In this document: positions 7,949 to 16,114 of the stretch, one piece after another | How the letters are laid out: each line of letters opens with the position of its first letter | Position numbering within the stretch: position 1 is the stretch's first letter | From: Sulfitobacter sp. W027 | Lineage (GTDB): Bacteria > Pseudomonadota > Alphaproteobacteria > Rhodobacterales > Rhodobacteraceae | Length of the DNA stretch: 64,000 nucleotides | Assembly: GCF_025143985.1 (NCBI RefSeq) | Contig: NZ_CP083564.1 | Span: 1,737,501-1,801,500, forward strand | Direction: 5' to 3' | Notes under the pieces: model-generated | The model's database searches: none | What the model was told of the DNA's origin: nothing | What the model saw: only the letters and a program-made list of their open reading frames with translations | Translations under genes and position numbers: made by a program

Positions 7949-9561
7949 TGGGCGCGGTCCCGGATCAATTTCCAACGTATCGCATCTAGCAGGGCCTCGA
8001 AGGAGGCGTCGAGTATGTTGGCGCTGACGCCCACCGTGGACCAGCGCCGCCCCTGCCCGTCTTCGCTGTCGATGATGACGCGGGTGGTGGCTTCGGTGCC
8101 GCCTTGGGTGATGCGCACTTTGAAGTCAACCAATCGCATGTCGTCCAGAAGGCTGCTGTATTTGCCCAAGTCCTTGGCCAGCGCCTTGGACAGCGCGTTG
8201 ACCGGGCCACGATCCGAGCCATCCGCGTCGAGCGATTCCGAAACCGACAAACGCTTTTCGCCATCGACTTCGACCACCACGACCGCCTCCGACAGGCTGA
8301 CCATGCGACCTTTGGTGTTCCGGCGGCGTTCGACGGTGACGCGGTAGCGTTCGACTTCGAAAAGATGCGGCAATTGGCCCATTACCTCCCGCGCGAGCAG
8401 CTCGAAACTCGCCTGCGCTGTGTCATAGGCATAGCCCTGCGCCTCACGGTCCTTCACTTCCTCTAGGATCTGTCCAAGCGCCGGATCGCCCTTGGCCACG
8501 GCCAGACCAGCATCACTCAGCCGTTTGCGCAGGTTGGACTGTCCGGCTTGGTTCGACATCGGGATGATGCGGGTATTGCCGACCAAGGCGGGGTCGATAT
8601 GCTCATAGGTGCTGGGGTCTTTGGCAATGGCGCTGGCATGGAGCCCGGCCTTATGCGCGAAAGCCGATGACCCCACGAAGCCCGCCTGTTTCATCGGCAC
8701 CCGGTTGAGGATCTCGTCGAGCATTCGACTGATCCGCGTCAACCCTTTTAGCGCGGCGCGGGTGACGCCAATCTCGAACTGGCTGGCGTATGGTTCTTTC
8801 AGCAGTAAGATGGGGATCAGCGTGGTCAGGTTGGCATTGCCGCAACGCTCCCCCAACCCGTTAAGCGTGCCTTGGATCTGCCGCGCGCCCGCGCCGACGG
8901 CTGCCAGCGTGCAGGCCACGGCGTTTTCAGTGTCGTCATGGGTGTGGATGCCCAGCCGGTCGCCCGGGATGCCCGCGGCGATCACGGCCTTTGTGATTTC
9001 GCCGATCTCAGCGGGCAGCGTGCCGCCATTGGTGTCGCAGAGAACGATCCAGCGCGCACCTGCGTCATAGGCCGAGCGGATCGCCTCAAGCGCGTAGTCC
9101 GGGTTCGCCTTATAGCCGTCAAAGAAGTGCTCTGCGTCAAACAACGCCTCGCGCCCCTGTGCGACGAGATGCGCGACGGACTTAACGATGTTGTCGGTGT
9201 TTTCTTCCAGCGTAATGCCAAGGGCGGTTTTGACATGAAAATCATGGGTCTTGCCGACGATACAGACCGATTGCGTCCCGGCGTTGAGCACGGCGGCCAG
9301 CACGTCGTCATTCTCGGCCGACATGCCTGCACGTTTCGTCATGCCAAAGGCAGTGAGGCGTGCCTTCGTCTGCGGAGCGGCCTCGAAAAAGGCGCTGTCG
9401 GTGGGGTTGGCACCGGGCCAGCCGCCTTCGATATAGTCTACCCCGAGCGTGTCGAGCGCCTCGGCGATCTGGCGCTTTTCATCGGTGGAGAACTGCACGC
9501 CCTGGGTCTGCTGCCCATCACGCAAAGTAGTGTCGTAGAGGGTGAGGCGTTCGCAGGTCAC
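7945..9561 (-). CDS. cimA: Citramalate synthase
   Basis: This 538-residue DRE-TIM metallolyase is of the CimA group. It condenses acetyl-CoA with pyruvate to (R)-citramalate, feeding a threonine-independent isoleucine route. The sequence shows [14 protein letters not shown] at the N-terminus, the [12 protein letters not shown] segment, HTHDD (metal-binding His pair), NGLGERCGN, and a C-terminal LeuA-type allosteric domain from about residue 380. The start is a GTG at 9561 with GGAGG 7 bases before it, lying in the end of cysS and overlapping its stop (GTGA). The longer open frame to 9858 overlaps cysS and is not used. Confidence 0.92.
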   Translation of the reverse strand: MTCERLTLYDTTLRDGQQTQGVQFSTDEKRQIAEALDTLGVDYIEGGWPGANPTDSAFFEAAPQTKARLTAFGMTKRAGMSAENDDVLAAVLNAGTQSVCIVGKTHDFHVKTALGITLEENTDNIVKSVAHLVAQGREALFDAEHFFDGYKANPDYALEAIRSAYDAGARWIVLCDTNGGTLPAEIGEITKAVIAAGIPGDRLGIHTHDDTENAVACTLAAVGAGARQIQGTLNGLGERCGNANLTTLIPILLLKEPYASQFEIGVTRAALKGLTRISRMLDEILNRVPMKQAGFVGSSAFAHKAGLHASAIAKDPSTYEHIDPALVGNTRIIPMSNQAGQSNLRKRLSDAGLAVAKGDPALGQILEEVKDREAQGYAYDTAQASFELLAREVMGQLPHLFEVERYRVTVERRRNTKGRMVSLSEAVVVVEVDGEKRLSVSESLDADGSDRGPVNALSKALAKDLGKYSSLLDDMRLVDFKVRITQGGTEATTRVIIDSEDGQGRRWSTVGVSANILDASFEALLDAIRWKLIRDRAQ

Positions 9562-10928
9562 AACATCCCCTCCAACTGGCTCCGGTCGAAACCCGGCGGT
9601 GGGGTTAGCTTCACGCCGTCTTTGCTCATCTGCACTTCGATGCCCGCGGAGGTCAGCGCCGATTTGATCCGGTCCACCTCGGCAAAGTTCTTCGTCTCCA
9701 TCGCCGTGGCACGCGCGTCGCTGAGGAAGGCCTCGATGTCGCTGAGGTCCAGCGCCTGCACCGCAGCCCATTCTGGGATCAGGTCGCCCATCAATCCCAG
9801 AAGCATCAACGCCCCGCGCAGGCCCGCCGTATCGTTCGCGTTTGACAGACGGTGGCATTCGGTGAGCGCCCCATGGGTGTTGAGGTCATCTGCCAAGAGC
9901 GCCAGCAGTTCCGGACTAGGTGTCGCAGCCTCCACCTCCGCCGCCTGAAGATACCATTTGCGCAGGGTCTTTTCGGCCTCCTCGCGCTTCTTCACGGTCC
10001 AGTCCATCGGCTTGCGGTAATGGGTCGAAAGCATCACGAAACGGATCACCTCGCCCTGCACACCTTGGTCCAGCAGATCGCGTACGGTAAAGAAATTGCC
10101 TAAGGATTTGGACATCTTTTTGCCCTCAACCTGCAACATCTCATTGTGCAGCCAGTAGTTGGCAAAACCGTGGCCTGCGCATTTTGACTGAGCGATCTCA
10201 TTCTCATGATGCGGGAATTGCAGGTCGATCCCGCCTCCGTGAATGTCGAACCGCGCGCCCAACAGATCATGGGCCATGGCCGAGCATTCAATATGCCATC
10301 CCGGACGGCCTTGCCCCCAAGGAGACTCCCACCCCGATGTGCCTGCGTCCGAAGGTTTCCAGAGCACGAAATCCATCGGGTCTTCTTTGTAGGGCGCCAC
10401 CTCGACCCGCGCACCGGCGATCATATCATCGACAGACCGACCCGAAAGCGCGCCGTATTCGGTGTATTTGCGTACCCGAAACAACACATGGCCCTCGGCC
10501 TCATAGGCATAACTTTCGTCGATCAGCCCGCGGATCATCGCGACCATTTGCGGGATGTATTGCGTGGCGCGGGGCATGTGATCAGGCTCCAGCGCACCGA
10601 CGGCGGCCATATCGTCGAGATACCACTGCGTCGTCTCGGCGGTGATCTCACCAATGCTGCGCCCGCTTGCAGCGGCGCGAGCGTTAATCTTGTCATCTAC
10701 GTCGGTGAAATTGCGCACGTAAGTGACATGCCGCGGCCCATAAACGTGGCGCAGCAACCGGTAGAGCACATCGAATACGATCACGGGCCGCGCGTTGCCC
10801 AGATGCGCCCGGTCATAGACAGTGGGGCCGCAGACATACATCCGCACATTCTGCGCATCAATCGGCGTGAAATCCTCTTTCTTGCGAGTGGCGGTGTTGT
10901 GCAGCTTGATCGTCAGGTCACGGGTCAT
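9558..10928 (-). CDS. cysS: Cysteinyl-tRNA synthetase
   Basis: This 456-residue class I aminoacyl-tRNA synthetase charges tRNA-Cys. The HIGH-box variant reads AHLGNARP, the KMSKS loop is KKMSKSLGN, and zinc-binding residues lie in [15 protein letters not shown] and PHHENEIAQ. The length and layout are standard. I chose the ATG at 10928; the frame is open 17 codons further upstream. It leads the four-gene chain in which every junction is a 4-bp overlap. Confidence 0.96.
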   Translation of the reverse strand: MTRDLTIKLHNTATRKKEDFTPIDAQNVRMYVCGPTVYDRAHLGNARPVIVFDVLYRLLRHVYGPRHVTYVRNFTDVDDKINARAAASGRSIGEITAETTQWYLDDMAAVGALEPDHMPRATQYIPQMVAMIRGLIDESYAYEAEGHVLFRVRKYTEYGALSGRSVDDMIAGARVEVAPYKEDPMDFVLWKPSDAGTSGWESPWGQGRPGWHIECSAMAHDLLGARFDIHGGGIDLQFPHHENEIAQSKCAGHGFANYWLHNEMLQVEGKKMSKSLGNFFTVRDLLDQGVQGEVIRFVMLSTHYRKPMDWTVKKREEAEKTLRKWYLQAAEVEAATPSPELLALLADDLNTHGALTECHRLSNANDTAGLRGALMLLGLMGDLIPEWAAVQALDLSDIEAFLSDARATAMETKNFAEVDRIKSALTSAGIEVQMSKDGVKLTPPPGFDRSQLEGML

Positions 10929-11177
10929 GGATAGGCGTCCTTGCGCGGGTGTAGCGCGGGCTTGGCATAGTTTTGTCAAAATGGGAATGACGTGAACAGC
11001 GGCCCGCGAGAATGTCTCAGCGGGTAATGCAGCAAATAATGAGCGTTGCGGTGTTCATGAGAGGCTTCTAGCAAGCCTGCCGCTCTGCGCCAAGCCCTTT
11101 GCTGGCTAAGCTCTAAACGGTCTGCGATTGGTATGCGAACAGCGGATGTAAGTGTCGGCGATGCGGCTTGACCGGAT

Positions 11178-11210
11178 AAAAAAAGACCGGCCTCCTTTCG
11201 GAAGCCGGTC
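11178..11210 (-). terminator. Rho-independent terminator of the outer membrane barrel gene
   Basis: On the minus strand an 11-bp stem (arms 11200-11210 and 11185-11195, one G-U pair) closes a GAAA tetraloop and runs into seven U residues (11178-11184). It lies 35 bp past the stop of the barrel protein gene. The remaining part of the 316-bp gap (10929-11177) should carry the cysS promoter; nothing else was recognised there. Confidence 0.9.
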
Positions 11211-11244
11211 CAACTATCCAAGCGAGAGATCTCGCCAAGACAGA

Positions 11245-11844
11245 TTAGAAGCGCATGGAGCCGCGCAGCGAGATCGTAGTCGCGTCCAGATCGTCGCCTG
11301 TTCCGCCTACGTCATCAAATTTGTGCTGCAGAACTTCGCCACCGACTGTGTAACGGTCAGTCACTTTATATGTGACACCCAGACCGGCGAAGGGACCAGT
11401 TTCGTCACCAACGCTTGTGTCGGCACGCGCTGCACCGGCTGTTGCGTAGACCAAGGTGTTGCCGAAGTCGTAGCCGGCTTTGACCTTTGCACGGGCTACG
11501 GAATCTACGTCGCCTGCGCCGCCGCCCAGATCGATGTCGGTTTTGTCATAATCGAGTTCACCACCCAATACGAACTTACCGAAGTCATAGTCGTAACCGG
11601 CGTGGAAACCGTAGGATGTGTCGTCACCGTCAAGCGCGCCGCTGTCGCTGTCGATGTCGGTCTGGCCAACCTGAAGACCAGTGTAGAAACCTGTCCAGCT
11701 GCCATCGACGGCCACAGGTGTCGGTGCTGGTGTGAAAACCGGTGCTTCAACGGTGGTGTCTTCCAGCGAGCCTGCTGCGGCTACACCAGCGAATGCGCTG
11801 GATGCGATCAGGGCGATGCTGGCGATTGTTGTCGTGCGTTTCAT
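11245..11844 (-). CDS. Outer membrane beta-barrel protein (Omp25/porin-like family)
   Basis: This 199-residue protein has a clear Sec signal peptide (KRTTTIASIALIASSAFAGVAAA). A short proline-rich linker (APVFTPAPTPVA) follows, then WTGFYTGLQVGQ and alternating amphipathic strands (GFHAGYDYDFGKFVLGGELD, AKVKAGYDFGNTLVYATAGA) ending in the aromatic C-terminal RGSMRF expected of BAM-inserted barrels. It is probably an eight-stranded barrel. The start ATG follows TAAGGAG. It stands alone with its own strong terminator, suggesting a monocistronic, well-expressed gene. The precise function is unknown. Confidence 0.88.
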   Translation of the reverse strand: MKRTTTIASIALIASSAFAGVAAAGSLEDTTVEAPVFTPAPTPVAVDGSWTGFYTGLQVGQTDIDSDSGALDGDDTSYGFHAGYDYDFGKFVLGGELDYDKTDIDLGGGAGDVDSVARAKVKAGYDFGNTLVYATAGAARADTSVGDETGPFAGLGVTYKVTDRYTVGGEVLQHKFDDVGGTGDDLDATTISLRGSMRF

Positions 11845-12163
11845 GTTCTGCTCCTTAAATACAGGTGACCTGCGATCCTCGCCGCAGGGTCACTCAAGCA
11901 ACGCCTCATCTAGTATTCAGTTTCAGGAAAAGCACTTCACAGATTTGCGATGCGCTGATTGTCGCACATTTGCAACAGAAGGTAGGCCAAGCCCCGCTTA
12001 AGTTATGTATCAACTACAATGAACAGGCGCGGGATGGCCGGAAAAACGTATATCTGTCAGCAACTTGCAACTGCAATATTGATTATGCACCACATTTTTC
12101 TGACAATTAGGCAACCATGGCCCTTCACATCCCGAGACGCTCACCAGTGAAACACCCGCCAAT
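11845..12163. other. Non-coding gap upstream of the barrel gene
   Basis: There is no supported gene in this stretch between the barrel gene and the terminator of the EF-hand gene. It is AT-richer than its surroundings and should hold the barrel-gene promoter. I could not assign -35/-10 boxes with confidence. Confidence 0.4.
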
Positions 12164-12164
12164 G

Positions 12165-12197
12165 AAAAAGGGTCCAAACCTTTCGATCCGAACCCTT
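12165..12197 (-). terminator. Rho-independent terminator of the EF-hand gene
   Basis: On the minus strand, arms at 12187-12197 and 12168-12178 form an 11-bp stem with several G-U pairs around an 8-base loop, followed by a short U run. It is 54 bp past the EF-hand stop codon. Confidence 0.7.
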
Positions 12198-12250
12198 AAA
12201 GGACACATAGGGGAAGTTGGGACGTCCCTGCTATTGTTTACCGCAACAGG

Positions 12251-12508
12251 TCATTCTTCCGTTGGCGCTGTCGGCAACATGCCCGCCTCACCCGCACCTT
12301 GAACCTCCGCCGCATCCAAACCGCCGTCGGCGTTCAAATCCATGACCGAAAACTGCTCTCCGGTTATCTCGGGGTAGACCATCTGCAATTCCGCGATGCT
12401 CAAGAGCCCGTCGCCATTGGTGTCAATTTCCATCGTATTGGCCAAAGCGAAGGACGGAACCGCAAGCGCGGCAGAAAGAAGGGCGGCGATCTTGGTCAGT
12501 CGTGTCAT
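12251..12508 (-). CDS. Small exported EF-hand calcium-binding protein
   Basis: This 85-residue protein has a Sec signal peptide (about residues 1-23, ending SFALA) and two EF-hand loops: DTNGDGLLSIAE at about 29-40 and DLNADGGLDAAE at about 57-68. Both have acidic residues at the canonical positions 1, 3, 5 and 12. It is therefore probably a periplasmic or secreted Ca2+ binder. GGAG lies 8 bases before the ATG. It is transcribed divergently from the ECF sigma factor gene. A 6-7-6 inverted repeat (GAAGGC/GCCTTC, 12537-12555) lies 29 bp upstream of the ATG and may be an operator. Confidence 0.85.
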   Translation of the reverse strand: MTRLTKIAALLSAALAVPSFALANTMEIDTNGDGLLSIAELQMVYPEITGEQFSVMDLNADGGLDAAEVQGAGEAGMLPTAPTEE

Positions 12509-12536
12509 TTTGATACTCCGTTCAGGTTAGTTATGC

Positions 12537-12555
12537 GAAGGCCTTGGGCGCCTTC
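12537..12555. promoter_or_regulatory. Inverted repeat upstream of the EF-hand gene
   Basis: GAAGGC and GCCTTC form perfect 6-bp arms separated by 7 bp in the intergenic space between the divergent EF-hand and ECF sigma genes. It is a candidate operator; no known motif was recognised. Confidence 0.3.
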
Positions 12556-12749
12556 ATAAGGTTAGATGCCCAAGACCCCTTTTGCGTTCGGCAGCACACT
12601 GCACCGCGCGGGGGTCTGCCGATCGCAGATGCTAGGTTAAGCGGCCCCTCGCCCAAAAAGCCCCGGTACAGATCATCGGCGGATTTCGCGCACTGGTTGT
12701 GTTGGAAAAAATCAGCATCTTGCCTTCAAAACGAGAAGAAGAGGCAGAG

Positions 12750-13247
12750 ATGACGACAGAGCTAACCGACCCGCATTCCGCCCTTTGGGTTAGATTACGC
12801 ACCCGCGCCCGGCGGCTTTCCAATTCAGTTGAAGAGGCAGAGGACCTTTTGCAGGAAACCGCCATGCGGCTGATGCAAACGCTGCGGGACGGCACGGTGA
12901 TTGATGCGCCCGACCGCTATGCGATGATCACCTTGCACAACCTCGCCCGCCAAGGCTGGAGGCAAAGGCGCGAGACCGAGGAATTGGAAGAGAACATGGC
13001 CCTCACGCCACCCGCCGCCCCTGCCCGGCTGGCCTGTGCCGATCTGCGTGAGGCCATCAACCGGCTTCCGCCCGACCAGCAGCGTCTGATGCGATTGGTC
13101 CATGACGGAGAGAGCAGCCCGCGTGCTTTGGCAGCACAAACCGGCCTGCCGCTTGGCACCGTTATGTCGCGGCTTGCCCGTGCCCGCGCGCGGTTGCGAG
13201 AGGAGATGGGCTTGGGTGCAGATGCTTCCGTCAGAGAGCTGATTTAG
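12750..13247 (+). CDS. ECF-type RNA polymerase sigma factor
   Basis: This 165-residue protein has sigma region 2 (SVEEAEDLLQETAMRLMQ, then DAPDRYAMITLHNLARQGWRQ) and sigma region 4 (LPPDQQRLMRLV, then a helix-turn-helix around TGLPLGTVMSRLARARARLRE). Region 3 is absent, as expected for an ECF (group 4) factor. I chose the ATG at 12750, with a GA-rich ribosome-binding site; the frame extends 17 codons upstream. No anti-sigma factor gene is adjacent, so how its activity is controlled is not visible. Its target promoters are unknown; the neighbouring divergent EF-hand gene is a reasonable first candidate. Confidence 0.88.
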   Translation: MTTELTDPHSALWVRLRTRARRLSNSVEEAEDLLQETAMRLMQTLRDGTVIDAPDRYAMITLHNLARQGWRQRRETEELEENMALTPPAAPARLACADLREAINRLPPDQQRLMRLVHDGESSPRALAAQTGLPLGTVMSRLARARARLREEMGLGADASVRELI

Positions 13248-13340
13248 CATTTGCATAGCCATCGGTGGGGCAAGGCTTGCTGTTAAGGTGGAAAGGGTTA
13301 TCTCCTTGTCTTGGCAGCAAAAGGGAGCAAGCCACAGCCT

Positions 13341-14711
13341 ATGTCTTGGATCACCACCCATCTGGAAATCGTCATCATCGTGATCCTGACGCTGCTTGCG
13401 GCGATCGTCATCTTGCAACAGCGCCGCACTCCGCAATCGACGGCGGCTTGGCTCTTGTTCATCATCGTTCTGCCTTGGGTCGCGGTGCCGCTGTTTTTGG
13501 GGCTCGGCTTTCGCAAGCAGTCCTCGCGCTACTCTCCGGTGCATTTTCTGAAGGGCGACACCGGCGGCCCACCGCCCCGCCCGGTGCATACGCTGGACGC
13601 GACGATGCAGTATTTCGGTCTGCCCGCGGCTGCCCATGGCCAAGACCTGCGGCTCTTGGGCGATCCGACAGCGGCGCATGAGGCGGTGATGGCCCTGATC
13701 CAAGGGGCTGAGAAGCATCTCGACGTGCTCTTTTACATCGTCGCCAATGACGAGACCGGGCGCATCTTCGTCGACGCGCTGACCGAACGGGCCAAAGCTG
13801 GTGTGAAAGTGCGCCTGTTGATGGACCGTCTTGGCACCTTTCGCGGCCCGGCTGCCGCCCTGCGCCGTCTGCGCAAAGCGGGAGGTGAGGTGCGGTTTTA
13901 CTCCCCGCTGCTGCAGGTGCCCGGCTCTGGCCACCTGAACCTGCGCAACCACCGCAAGATGATTATCGCGGATGATGCCCGCGTGTTTTCGGGGGGAATG
14001 AACATCGGCGCGCATTATCTCGGCCCCGTTGCGCGGGAGGACGGATGGACCGATCTGGCCTATTTGCTTGAAGGACGCGCGGTGCAAAGCTTTGGCGATG
14101 TCTTTCGCTCGGATTGGGAAGTGGCGAGTGGTGAGACGCTGGAGCCTGCGCCTTCCGTCGCCGCCGACACGGGCGGGACGGCAACGGTGCAATTGGTCCC
14201 CTCCGGCCCAGACATTGCCGAAGATCCGCTGCACGACGGGTTGATCCGCGCGCTGCATCTGGCCGAGGCGCGCATCTGGCTGGTCACCCCCTATTTTGTG
14301 CCCACCGAAGCGCTTGGCGCGGCGCTTACCACGGCGGCCCGACGTGGCGTCGATGTACGCGTGCTGGTGCCCGAACGCTCCAACCAGCGGCTCGCGGATT
14401 TCGCCCGCGGTGCCTACCTGCGTGATTTGCATGAGGCCGGGGGCCACGTGCTTTACTATCAACCGGGCATGATCCACGCCAAAGCCGGGATCATCGACGA
14501 CATGGGCCTGGTCGGCACCGCTAATTTCGACGTGCGCAGCATGCTGTTGAACTTCGAAGTGACGCTCTTTGTCTATGACGCCGCCTCGGTCGCCAAATTG
14601 CATGACTGGTTCGAGCATCTGTCAGAGCATTGCGCCATGGAAAAGCCGCCCACCGGGATGATCCGCAAGGTGGCCGAGGGGCTGTTCCGTTTGGGAGCAC
14701 CTGTCCTATGA
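13341..14711 (+). CDS. cls: Cardiolipin synthase (phospholipase D superfamily)
   Basis: This 456-residue membrane protein has two N-terminal hydrophobic helices (about 8-25 and 35-52). Two HKD catalytic motifs follow, NHRKMIIADDARVFSGG and IHAKAGIIDDMGLVGTANFD, about 200 residues apart. This is the bacterial Cls layout, which transfers a phosphatidyl group between two phosphatidylglycerols. I start at ATG 13341; a TTG 30 bp upstream is possible. It is coupled to the next gene by an ATGA overlap. Confidence 0.9.
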   Translation: MSWITTHLEIVIIVILTLLAAIVILQQRRTPQSTAAWLLFIIVLPWVAVPLFLGLGFRKQSSRYSPVHFLKGDTGGPPPRPVHTLDATMQYFGLPAAAHGQDLRLLGDPTAAHEAVMALIQGAEKHLDVLFYIVANDETGRIFVDALTERAKAGVKVRLLMDRLGTFRGPAAALRRLRKAGGEVRFYSPLLQVPGSGHLNLRNHRKMIIADDARVFSGGMNIGAHYLGPVAREDGWTDLAYLLEGRAVQSFGDVFRSDWEVASGETLEPAPSVAADTGGTATVQLVPSGPDIAEDPLHDGLIRALHLAEARIWLVTPYFVPTEALGAALTTAARRGVDVRVLVPERSNQRLADFARGAYLRDLHEAGGHVLYYQPGMIHAKAGIIDDMGLVGTANFDVRSMLLNFEVTLFVYDAASVAKLHDWFEHLSEHCAMEKPPTGMIRKVAEGLFRLGAPVL

Positions 14712-15418
14712 TCCCCGCCGTTGCCCCGCAATCGCTGCGCATTGTCAGCTATAACATCCGCAAGGCCATGGGCACCGACCGCCGCCGCGACCCTGAGCGG
14801 ATCATGCGCATCATCCGCAGCCTGCATGCGGATGTGGTGGTGCTACAAGAGGCCGACCGCCGCCGCGCCCCGCGTCCCTCGGCCCTGCCCTTAGATCGGG
14901 TAGAGGAGGTCACGGGTATGCGGCCCGTGCCCACGCCGAGCAATGTCAGCATTGGCTGGCACGGCAACGCCGTTCTAGTGCGTCCCTCTGCCAAGATTGA
15001 CCGGGTGGCGCATCTGACCCTGCCGGGGGTGGAGCCGCGCGGCGCGATGGTGGCCGATCTTCATTTGGGGGCGCGGCAATTGCGGGTGATCGCCTCGCAT
15101 CTCGGCCTGCTGCGCCCGTCGCGCAAAGAGCAGCTCAGCGCGATGATCGCCCATCTTGACGCCTGCGCCGCCTGCCCGACCCTGATCGCCGGTGACCTCA
15201 ACGAATGGTCGCAAAAGGTCGGGCTTGGCCGCTTGGCAAAACGTTTTACCATCCACGCGCCGGGCAAAAGCTATCACGCGCGCATACCCGTTGCGTTTCT
15301 TGACCGCATTGCGCTGGACCAGCATCTCACCGTGCGGCAGGGCGGCGTGGTAGAGACGTCGCAGACCCGTCGTGCGTCAGATCATCTGCCGATCTGGCTT
15401 GATGTGGCGCATCGCTAA
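14708..15418 (+). CDS. Endonuclease/exonuclease/phosphatase (EEP) family protein
   Basis: This 236-residue EEP-fold protein has RIVSYNIRKAMG, VVLQEADRR (metal-binding Glu), the GDLNEW block and C-terminal SDHLPIWLDV. Family members cleave phosphodiester or phosphomonoester bonds in nucleic acids or lipids. Because its ATG overlaps the stop of the cardiolipin synthase gene (ATGA), a lipid-related role is possible, but this is only context. No signal peptide is visible. It converges on the lipoprotein gene. Confidence 0.87.
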   Translation: MIPAVAPQSLRIVSYNIRKAMGTDRRRDPERIMRIIRSLHADVVVLQEADRRRAPRPSALPLDRVEEVTGMRPVPTPSNVSIGWHGNAVLVRPSAKIDRVAHLTLPGVEPRGAMVADLHLGARQLRVIASHLGLLRPSRKEQLSAMIAHLDACAACPTLIAGDLNEWSQKVGLGRLAKRFTIHAPGKSYHARIPVAFLDRIALDQHLTVRQGGVVETSQTRRASDHLPIWLDVAHR

Positions 15419-15424
15419 AACCAC

Positions 15425-15763
15425 CTACCCCGTGGCCCAAGCCAGTTCGCCCACGATCACATTACAGGCCTGCTGCGGGGTAGAGAAAGCGACCTGCATG
15501 TCAAAGGCCATGCGCACATCTGCACGGGCCTTCGCAATCGTCGCATCCGTCGCCCCAAGCCGCCGCGCAGTGGCGATGTTCTGGTTCGCATCATGGCGCA
15601 GCTTTCGCACGCTTTCATAGCCGCCCGCAAAGCCCGCACATTGTTTGGCCGTTAATTCCGCCGCCGCCGCTCTGCGCGCCGCGGCTTCCATGGGCGAGGC
15701 CGGAGGTTCGACACAACCCGCCAATGATCCGGTGAGAAATCCCAATATAATAAGACGTTTCAT
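15425..15763 (-). CDS. Small lipoprotein of unknown function
   Basis: This 112-residue protein starts MKRLIILGFLTGSLAGC, a lipoprotein signal with a lipobox (SLAGC) placing the lipidated Cys at 17. The mature part is helical and Ala-rich with two further cysteines (KQCAGF and QQACNV) that could form a disulphide. The ATG at 15763 follows AGGGAG. No family is recognised. It lies tail to tail with the EEP gene. Confidence 0.75.
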   Translation of the reverse strand: MKRLIILGFLTGSLAGCVEPPASPMEAAARRAAAAELTAKQCAGFAGGYESVRKLRHDANQNIATARRLGATDATIAKARADVRMAFDMQVAFSTPQQACNVIVGELAWATG

Positions 15764-16114
15764 CAAATACTCCCTTTCTTGTCTTTGATAGGGAGAGACT
15801 GGTTTAATTTTGGTTAACGCTGGTTTTGCTTCACGCGCCATGAGGTGAAGGCCCGGCATCTAAAACGATCCGCAAACTCAGACCTCCTTATACCGTCGGC
15901 GCATTACGCTGGCCCAAGATTACGCCCCCGACATCCTGCTGACGTGAACCTCCGGTGCAATCGCCCTTCAATACATAGTTAACCCTGCGAGGTTAAGACA
16001 TGTCACCAAAGCCTAGCTGACCTATCCGAAAGCGCATGCCCGCCATCCACCTGCCCAGATTGACGCGAATGTTGCCCAGTGAAAGCCTGAAGCGGGATAA
16101 ATTGAGAGTAAGTC
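15764..16114. other. Intergenic region before the giant surface-protein gene
   Basis: The gap is 351 bp with no supported ORF. It contains a perfect 6-6-6 inverted repeat, TTAACC/GGTTAA, at 15979-15996, which could be an operator for either the minus-strand lipoprotein gene or the plus-strand giant gene. No other feature was identified. Confidence 0.35.

Noticed and set aside
15979..15996. CtrA binding site TTAA-N7-TTAA
   Set aside because: The spacing between TTAA elements is 10 bp, not 7; it is better described as a TTAACC/GGTTAA inverted repeat.
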